Assembly: GCA_002482685.1 (NCBI GenBank) | Contig: DLGL01000042.1 | Span: 16,724 to 29,424 of the forward strand | Source: Bacteriovoracaceae bacterium UBA7695 | GTDB taxonomy: Bacteria > Bdellovibrionota > Bacteriovoracia > Bacteriovoracales > Bacteriovoracaceae | Direction of reading: 5' to 3' | DNA: 12,701 bases | Shown here: one piece after another, positions 1 to 4,938 of the stretch | Position numbering within the stretch: the first letter of the stretch is position 1 | Layout of the letters: each line of letters starts with the position of its first letter | The notes under the pieces: model-generated | Databases searched by the model: none | Told to the model about the DNA's origin: nothing | Seen by the model: the letters and a program-made list of their open reading frames with translations, nothing else | Made by a program: the position numbers and the translations under genes

Positions 1-34
1 TAGGAACGGTGTGCACTGGTTTCTTACTTGCCAT
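1..34 (-). CDS. Start of a small protein, DUF2188-like (partial at left edge)
   Basis: An ATG at 34-32 on the minus strand is preceded by a good Shine-Dalgarno sequence GGAGG (47-43) at 8 nt spacing, and opens a frame reading MASKKPVHTVP before the window ends. The opening resembles DUF2188 proteins, small basic proteins that often begin with a short lysine-rich stretch and an H-V-V-P-like motif, but eleven residues are too few to be sure. It lies downstream of the STAS/winged-helix gene on the same strand, beyond a weak terminator, and its promoter region holds one copy of the 26-bp palindromic element. It is therefore probably its own transcription unit under the same control. Start is well supported; identity is a guess. 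Confidence 0.5.
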   Translation of the reverse strand, partial: MASKKPVHTVP

Positions 35-57
35 ATAGCTATCCTCCATGAAATTTT

Positions 58-83
58 CTGATTAAATTAACCTGTTTAATCAG
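58..83. promoter_or_regulatory. 26-bp palindromic element, copy 1 (operator candidate)
   Basis: Arms CTGATTAAA (58-66) and TTTAATCAG (75-83) are exact reverse complements around an 8-nt spacer. It sits 24-49 nt upstream of the start codon of the edge gene (34, minus strand), where a promoter would be expected. The same element recurs at 143-168 and 713-738. Position and symmetry suggest a dimeric repressor or activator site; the binding protein is unknown, with the STAS/winged-helix protein next door the obvious candidate. Confidence 0.55.
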
Positions 84-91
84 AGAGTTTT

Positions 92-112
92 AAAAAAAAC
101 TGCATTATGCAG
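92..112 (-). terminator. Weak rho-independent terminator after the Hsp70/STAS block
   Basis: Read on the minus strand, CTGCA-TAA-TGCAG (112-100, extendable by a G-T pair) is followed directly by a run of eight T (99-92). It lies about 58 nt past the stop codon of the STAS/winged-helix gene. The stem is only 5-6 bp with a 3-nt loop, so termination may be partial and allow some read-through to the edge gene. Confidence 0.5.
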
Positions 113-142
113 CCCTTGTTATTACATATGGTAGCACGGATT

Positions 143-168
143 CTGGTTAAATCAAGCAGTTTAACGAG
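143..168. promoter_or_regulatory. 26-bp palindromic element, copy 2 (operator candidate)
   Basis: Arms CTGGTTAAA (143-151) and TTTAACGAG (160-168) flank an 8-nt spacer. It is the same arrangement as 58-83, with a slightly degenerate palindrome (7 of 9 arm positions pair). It starts one base past the stop codon of the STAS/winged-helix gene. Its centre is 85 bp from copy 1, close to eight helical turns, so proteins on the two sites would face the same side of the DNA. Confidence 0.5.
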
Positions 169-169
169 A

Positions 170-721
170 TTATTTGATCGCTAGGAAGTTGTACTCAGTA
201 CCACCGCTTTCAGCAGCGACTTTTTCACCTAATAAGAGGCCCTGATCGAGCATTTTTTTGAGCCTTACACTGGCATTTGGAATCTTAATATCTAGTTTTT
301 TAGCAGCCATTGCAGTCGTAACTACTTCATTTTTCATAATAAAATCAAGAAGTTCTCTTGTACCTTCGCTAAGTTCAGGACCAATTACATCATAGCCCTT
401 ATCTTTAAGAACAATCATGGGTTGATCTTTTGCTTTGGCGGCGTAGTCCCAGTTATCCATGAGGTCTTTTGATGCAAAATCTTTCAAATAGAAACCAATT
501 TCGCCTCTTTTGGCCTTAGCTAGCGATACAACGCTTTCCCGTGCAAAAGAAGCATCCATCATCTCCATGTCCTCAAAAGAGATACCAATCGTTTTGCTGG
601 CAGGGTGTTGATCTAATTCAACTTGAAGTTTTTGATACACTTGACGACCCAGACCGTTACCGAAAGCAGTCTCTTTACCAATGATGTCTCGTAGTTTAAT
701 GATGGTTTTATTCTGATTCAT
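170..721 (-). CDS. STAS-like (DUF4325-like) protein with C-terminal winged helix
   Basis: The 183-residue product has two parts. Residues about 5-115 look like a STAS-like domain of the DUF4325 type: GRQVYQKLQVEL (25-36), then a strand and turn ISFEDMEMMDASFARE (47-62) with S58 at the position of the conserved STAS serine. Residues about 120-183 form a predicted winged helix (TRELLDFIMKN..., TTAMAAKKLDI, recognition helix around 148-159, wing around 168-178). STAS proteins commonly bind GHKL ATPases in partner-switch pairs, and such an ATPase lies directly upstream, 28 nt away. There is no Shine-Dalgarno sequence before the ATG. Instead a 26-bp palindromic element covers the start codon and includes a likely -10 box, so a leaderless transcript and autoregulation are plausible. 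Domain calls are moderately sure; function as a regulator is inferred. Confidence 0.85.
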   Translation of the reverse strand: MNQNKTIIKLRDIIGKETAFGNGLGRQVYQKLQVELDQHPASKTIGISFEDMEMMDASFARESVVSLAKAKRGEIGFYLKDFASKDLMDNWDYAAKAKDQPMIVLKDKGYDVIGPELSEGTRELLDFIMKNEVVTTAMAAKKLDIKIPNASVRLKKMLDQGLLLGEKVAAESGGTEYNFLAIK

Positions 722-738
722 CTGTTTAATTTAATCAG
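713..738 (-). promoter_or_regulatory. 26-bp palindromic element, copy 3, over the STAS gene start codon
   Basis: On the minus strand CTGATTAAATTAAACAG (738-722) is followed by ATGAATCAG (721-713), where ATG is the start codon. The first 17 bases match copy 1 at 15 positions and copy 2 at 14; the last nine match the right arm of copy 1 at 7. A bound protein would cover both the -10 region and the start codon, which suggests direct repression of this gene. Confidence 0.55.
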
Positions 739-757
739 CAAAATGAGGTCTAGTCAA
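729..757 (-). promoter_or_regulatory. Putative sigma-70 promoter for the STAS/winged-helix gene
   Basis: On the minus strand TTGACT (757-752) and TTAAAT (734-729) are separated by 17 nt; they match the -35 consensus at 5 of 6 and the -10 at 4 of 6. Initiation about 7 nt past the -10 box would fall at 722-721, the A of the ATG, giving a leaderless mRNA. That fits the absence of a ribosome binding site. The -10 box lies inside the 26-bp element. Confidence 0.4.
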
Positions 758-1835
758 TTACGAAGTCGAAACAAATGTGAGTCCCAAGAATTTTCGTAAG
801 ATTCTTTTTCTCAATAACACGTTTTAGTTTTTCGTCTTCAAAAATAAATTCCAGACTAAAATTTTCTTGGCGTACTGAATACTTCGCCTTGAACTTCAAA
901 GCTCTGTCTCGACTTGTTTGGAATCCTAATCCACGGCCAGCACCGTATCTGCTAATTAAGCCCTTGCTCATTACCTCAGTAACAAGTGCAATATCGTTAT
1001 CAACACTTGCTTGATGGTATTTATCATAAAGTTTTTTATGATGTGCTTGCAGAGATGGCCTTAATGAGGATGCAATGCCAACGCCACTATCAGAAATAAT
1101 GGTTTGAATGTGTGGGCTACTACCGCCATATCTTTGAAGACCAGCGAATCCATTAAAAGGTGCTTCGCTGTGATCCTGAATGTTACCTGTGAGTTCTGCA
1201 AAAATTGTAGAAACCGCAGTTTTATATTCATTATTCACAAGAGCAATAAACTTATTTGTAAGTCTTATCACAAGCTCATCTTTTGCACCTTCGTCCTCGT
1301 GAGGAGTAACCGCCCCAAGCTCGGCTAGATTGTCACTTTGGCCTTTATGGATTTCAGCGGTCGAGGTCGTTGGTCTTTTCGGTAAGACATTAACATTTTC
1401 GTGAAGGTGATCGAAAAATCCAGCTCGATTTAAATATCCTTTTGACTGTCCACTATTAGTAAAATCAATCGTCACATTTTTATCATTAAAGGCGAGTTGG
1501 TTACATAGGGCCAGAAAACGTGCAAGAGCATCAAGCATGAAGCTACAGCCATCTAGAATAAAAGTAACTGATGAAGCAGCCTCAAGATCACCATTCGAGT
1601 TAAATAAAGATGACTCAAATGAGTCACAGTCAACCCAGTTTCCAGAAAATGTTACAGTCGCCTCATTCATGGACGCAAGCCTCCATGTAAAATCAGTCTC
1701 GTTCTTTACAAAAGGGTCTGGGCTTCTATAGAAAAGCTGATTCACCTCTTTTCTGGTGCAACCGATTTCTTTTGCAATTTCCTTTGCAGTAAGATTAGGT
1801 TTCTTTTTAAGAAGTATTTTAATTTTCTCTAACAT
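750..1835 (-). CDS. wHTH-STAS-GHKL ATPase, partner-switch type regulator
   Basis: This 361-residue protein has three recognisable parts. Residues 1-50 form a helix-turn-helix or winged helix (LTAKEIAKEIGCTRKEVNQLF, 15-35). Residues about 88-150 look like a STAS fold (VTFILDGCSFMLDALARFL, then the late motif YLNRAGFFDHL at 134-144). Residues about 190-345 are a GHKL ATP-binding domain: N-box ELTGNIQDH (214-222), G1 box SDSGVGI (248-254) and G2 box YGAGRGLGF (297-305). There is no histidine phosphoacceptor domain, so it is not a classical sensor kinase; it is closer to RsbW/SpoIIAB-like ATPases in logic. With the STAS-like protein 28 nt downstream it forms an obvious partner pair. The Shine-Dalgarno is weak (GTGAAG, about 7 nt upstream). 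The region upstream separates it from the AAA+ gene by about 410 nt. Targets and ligand are unknown. Confidence 0.85.
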   Translation of the reverse strand: MLEKIKILLKKKPNLTAKEIAKEIGCTRKEVNQLFYRSPDPFVKNETDFTWRLASMNEATVTFSGNWVDCDSFESSLFNSNGDLEAASSVTFILDGCSFMLDALARFLALCNQLAFNDKNVTIDFTNSGQSKGYLNRAGFFDHLHENVNVLPKRPTTSTAEIHKGQSDNLAELGAVTPHEDEGAKDELVIRLTNKFIALVNNEYKTAVSTIFAELTGNIQDHSEAPFNGFAGLQRYGGSSPHIQTIISDSGVGIASSLRPSLQAHHKKLYDKYHQASVDNDIALVTEVMSKGLISRYGAGRGLGFQTSRDRALKFKAKYSVRQENFSLEFIFEDEKLKRVIEKKNLTKILGTHICFDFVID

Positions 1836-1929
1836 TACTATTCTTCACCATACAAAATGCGTTAAATCCCAAAATACTTCTCGAAAAAGGTTTTAAGCTT
1901 ATCAAGCACCAAAGACTTCTACCACGTTT
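1836..1929. other. Intergenic stretch before the GHKL gene
   Basis: This 94-nt spacer lies between the short ORF ending at 1930 and the GHKL gene start. On the minus strand it holds a few short open frames, for example a GTG-initiated frame reading V-L-D-K-L-K-T-F-F-E-K-Y-F-G-I before a stop, which looks like a protein C-terminus without its gene. No convincing promoter, terminator or repeat was seen. It may be remnant coding sequence. Confidence 0.3.
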
Positions 1930-2139
1930 TCATGTCAATTCTCTAAAAAGTGTCTTAAAGTTAGACAAAAAATCAGAATCAAGGGGTGTCTTTGGCTTCT
2001 TATCAAATAATGAAATCAAAGGGCATTCATGATATAAAATGACAAAGTCTTGAAGAGCTAACAAAAAAAGATCCAGACCTCCATGCGCTTGTAGAAACTT
2101 TCGAAATTCACTCCACTCTTTTTGTGATAAATTGTGCAT
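1930..2139 (-). CDS. Short ORF of unknown function, possibly the 3' part of a longer frame
   Basis: The 69-residue product from ATG 2139 is rich in leucine, phenylalanine and lysine (KFLQAHGGLDLFLLALQDF) and matches no family I recognise. There is no Shine-Dalgarno sequence before this ATG. The same frame stays open upstream to just past the AAA+ stop codon (2251-2249), adding about 37 residues with normal protein-like composition (QARFQFAASLAGGIGEYVKE and onward), but that extension has no ATG, GTG or TTG start. So the true product may begin by a +1 frameshift from the AAA+ gene at or near its stop, by a rare start codon, or the gene may be decayed. The reading is therefore uncertain. Confidence 0.4.
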   Translation of the reverse strand: MHNLSQKEWSEFRKFLQAHGGLDLFLLALQDFVILYHECPLISLFDKKPKTPLDSDFLSNFKTLFRELT

Positions 2140-2248
2140 CTCTAAAATGGTTATGAATCTACATTCACTCTGGTGTTCTTTTACATATTCGCCAATTCCT
2201 CCTGCTAAGCTTGCAGCAAATTGAAAGCGTGCTTGTTTTTTTGTCGAA

Positions 2249-3328
2249 TTATCTTCTTTCTAAGCTTTGAAATTCCAAATATTCGCTTAATTCATCTTCA
2301 GTTAAAGATGGCCTTGTTTCTTTTAGTGCTTTAATTAAAAGAAACATATTTATTTCTGTATTCATTGAAAGTGCTGCTCTTGCAGCATTGTCAACTGCAA
2401 GCTTAATGTCTGAAGCAACATATCCATTTGACATATTTGATAGAACTTCAGGAAGAATATCAAATGAGGTTGGCCGGTCTTCAAGCTCCATTTTAATAAG
2501 TTCAATACGTGCATTGTAATCAGGTGGGGGGATAAATATTCTTTTGTCCATTCGTCCTGATCTTATTGCAGCGGAGTCCATCCTGTCCGGGAAGTTAGTC
2601 GCCCCTATAACCAATACGTCTCTTGCGCCAGCACTTTCAATCTGAACCAAAAACTCATTGATCTCAGACTCACGATATTGTTGACTCCCAGAAAGTGACT
2701 CTCGCTTAGGGAGCAAGCCAGATACTTCATCAATAAATATAATGGATGGTGCAATACTTAGAGCTTCCTTAAAAGCTTTAGCAATATTTCCTGATGTTGC
2801 ATGGATGTAGGGACTTCCTACATCCGATTCGCGCAGCTCAATCATAGGGACGCCCATTTCTTCTGCAATTTTTCTAGCGATATAAGTTTTTCCGCATCCT
2901 GGAGGGCCAAAAAGTAAAATTCCATTTGGTATTCCAAGTTTATACTCCTTGTATTTATCACGATGAATGAAAGGATGAATAATATCCCTGATTAGAATTT
3001 GCTTTAACTCATCCATGCCAGCGACAGCATCAAGTCCTGTTTTAGAAATTATACGATGTATTCTTTGAGTGAAATCTTCATTTGTATGAGAAGGATAGCG
3101 CTTGCCTATAATTTCTTTCCCGGCGGCAATAATTTTTTCATGTTCGATTTGGCGATCCCGAATTTTTGTTTGTAGTTCAGCGTCTTTAAACAAATAAAGA
3201 TAGTTGCCATCAGATAGCTTATAAATTTCTGTGAAATTTCTTCGTTCTATAAAATCTGCGATCGCCACTTTATCTTGAAGTAGCCATCCGTTGGGCAATG
3301 TAGGACGTGATGATGGTTGAGTATTCAT
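2249..3328 (-). CDS. Single-domain AAA+ ATPase, Cdc48/FtsH-type, no protease domain
   Basis: The 359-residue protein has a 95-residue N-terminal region, probably helical around 50-75, followed by one classical AAA+ module. Visible motifs are Walker A GPPGCGKT (141-148), Walker B SIIFIDEV (195-202), sensor 1 and second region of homology VLVIGATNFPDRMD (238-251) with N245, arginine finger candidates R256 and R259, and the lid motif GYVASDIKLAVDNAARAA. This is the classic AAA clade (FtsH, Cdc48, katanin, proteasomal ATPases), whose hexamers thread or remodel proteins. There is no HEXXH zinc protease domain, so it would act as an unfoldase or disassembly motor. The ATG overlaps the stop of the upstream J-like gene by 4 nt (ATGA), so translation is coupled. 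The partner is probably the J-like/Hsp70 pair. Its stop may hide a +1 frame extension. Confidence 0.9.
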   Translation of the reverse strand: MNTQPSSRPTLPNGWLLQDKVAIADFIERRNFTEIYKLSDGNYLYLFKDAELQTKIRDRQIEHEKIIAAGKEIIGKRYPSHTNEDFTQRIHRIISKTGLDAVAGMDELKQILIRDIIHPFIHRDKYKEYKLGIPNGILLFGPPGCGKTYIARKIAEEMGVPMIELRESDVGSPYIHATSGNIAKAFKEALSIAPSIIFIDEVSGLLPKRESLSGSQQYRESEINEFLVQIESAGARDVLVIGATNFPDRMDSAAIRSGRMDKRIFIPPPDYNARIELIKMELEDRPTSFDILPEVLSNMSNGYVASDIKLAVDNAARAALSMNTEINMFLLIKALKETRPSLTEDELSEYLEFQSLERR

Positions 3329-4938
3329 TTTTTTAAATAAAGATTTTTACCTAGTTGTGAGCCTGCGACTATGCAGGCAATCCATGCTCCTGCACCTAAA
3401 TACCATGTGGTATTTGCTAATGTTATAAGTCCTACAAAAAATGCCACTGTCTGGATGTTTTTTGTGAATTTATGGTAATGTAGATAAGGGATTGCTTCCT
3501 TCCAGATTGCTGATCGGCAAAGAAATAAAAACGCAACCTTTGAATTTTCATCAGATTTTATTTTTTGTGATAATTCGACTACAGATTTGTCATCTTCATC
3601 TATCTTTTGGAATTGTTTTGTAGAAGCATTAGCTCTAGCATCTTTTTCATATTCGCTTACCAATTCACGTACTTTATCACCGTTTAAGTTAAATATGCCT
3701 AGAGACTTCCACATCTCTTCAAAAACTATTTTCATTCCGTTCTCATCAAGCTTATCAAGCGATCGCTGAAATACTTCTCCGCAGAAGTTAAACAACGCCT
3801 GTGCTTTCATATTCAGGAAAGTTTCTTCTTCTCTCATGTGCGTTGGCAAAGATTGTTCCTCTTCTAAAAAAACGTCCCACTTAACACGATTTGAACTGTC
3901 TTTTGTCCGAGAAACTAGATTTTTAACGAATGCCTCGAAAGCGGCATTATCTTCAAGCTGAGCCTTGTCTCTTTCGGCCTGGAGCTGAAAACTGTCGGAG
4001 GATGAAATTGTTATTGCAGAATTTAAAAAATCCTTAGAAAGTGCTAAGTCGCCATTGTCGTTGTATGCAGCAATAGAAAAGTCTCGAAAACTTTTTGCAC
4101 AGTTTTCGCGTAACACTCTGATAGGGGAATACTCGTCCAAGCCGTAAGCGGATAGTTCTTTGAGGGCAGATTCAATTGCAATTTTCTTAGTCCGTAATTT
4201 AATTGAATCATCTTTTTCCATATCAACTTTATCAATCTCCGTCTTAACTTTTGAGATGATTGAGGCCAGGATATGATCTTCTATCCCTCGACCAACAACA
4301 CCTGTTTGTTCAAAAAATGTTTTAACAAAGTAAGGGGTTGGATTTTTCCTAATTAAATCAAGAGTCAGCCACGATAGATATTCAAACAGGTTTGTTCTTA
4401 ATTCATTAAAAGAAGCTACGTTAGTTCCAAGATCATCTGTTAGCTTATAGTGTTCTTGGTAAAAACTCCAAAATTGGTCAGAAGTTATAATATCTCGCCA
4501 TAAAACGAGTGACTTCATAAAATCAGCCTCGTTACCCGTATGATAAGCAGAAATAAAGTGTGCCAGTGCCTGATTCTTTTTTGCAATCCAGTTAGAAGAA
4601 TTGGCTGACAAGTTTTTCCAATAAGAAATAGCAGTATTATATTCACCCTTAGAAATTGATTTTAAAGAACTAAAGTCTTGAAGTGTGGGAGTTTCAAACC
4701 AAAAAAATGCTTCGATCAAACGAGTTTTTATGCTACATAATTGTTCGACTGCTTTTTTGATGTTTTGTTCAGTTCTGTAGCTTGCCATATCTGTAATGTC
4801 TGTCTCGTATTTTTCAGATTCTTCGATACGAGCTAAATTCAGCAGATGATTAGCGCGTTTTCTGATTTCTTTAATATCAACACCTGTTGACAGGCCTAAA
4901 ATATGATGTGCATTTCTAATTAGTCTTACTGCTTCCAT
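3325..4938 (-). CDS. J-domain-like helical protein with C-terminal membrane anchor
   Basis: The 537-residue protein begins with a J-like segment (about 8-80): NAHHILGLSTGVDIKEIRKRANHLL matches the helix I/II pattern of DnaJ-type domains found next to divergent Hsp70s, but the HPD tripeptide that normally stimulates Hsp70 ATPase is absent. Residues about 80-490 are rich in charged helices and tryptophan/leucine repeats, probably a TPR-like solenoid. Residues about 496-512 and 514-531 are two hydrophobic segments, followed by a short basic tail KNLYLKK, so the protein is probably tail-anchored in the inner membrane with the rest in the cytoplasm. It overlaps the Hsp70 stop by one base (TAATG) and the AAA+ start by four. 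It probably recruits the Hsp70 and the AAA+ ATPase to a membrane site; this is inferred from context. Confidence 0.75.
   Translation of the reverse strand: MEAVRLIRNAHHILGLSTGVDIKEIRKRANHLLNLARIEESEKYETDITDMASYRTEQNIKKAVEQLCSIKTRLIEAFFWFETPTLQDFSSLKSISKGEYNTAISYWKNLSANSSNWIAKKNQALAHFISAYHTGNEADFMKSLVLWRDIITSDQFWSFYQEHYKLTDDLGTNVASFNELRTNLFEYLSWLTLDLIRKNPTPYFVKTFFEQTGVVGRGIEDHILASIISKVKTEIDKVDMEKDDSIKLRTKKIAIESALKELSAYGLDEYSPIRVLRENCAKSFRDFSIAAYNDNGDLALSKDFLNSAITISSSDSFQLQAERDKAQLEDNAAFEAFVKNLVSRTKDSSNRVKWDVFLEEEQSLPTHMREEETFLNMKAQALFNFCGEVFQRSLDKLDENGMKIVFEEMWKSLGIFNLNGDKVRELVSEYEKDARANASTKQFQKIDEDDKSVVELSQKIKSDENSKVAFLFLCRSAIWKEAIPYLHYHKFTKNIQTVAFFVGLITLANTTWYLGAGAWIACIVAGSQLGKNLYLKK

Noticed and set aside
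58..168. A CRISPR array or attachment site from the repeated CTGRTTAAA elements
   Set aside because: Only three copies, irregular distances (85 bp and about 570 bp), one in opposite orientation over a start codon, and no integrase or cas gene; operator sites fit better.
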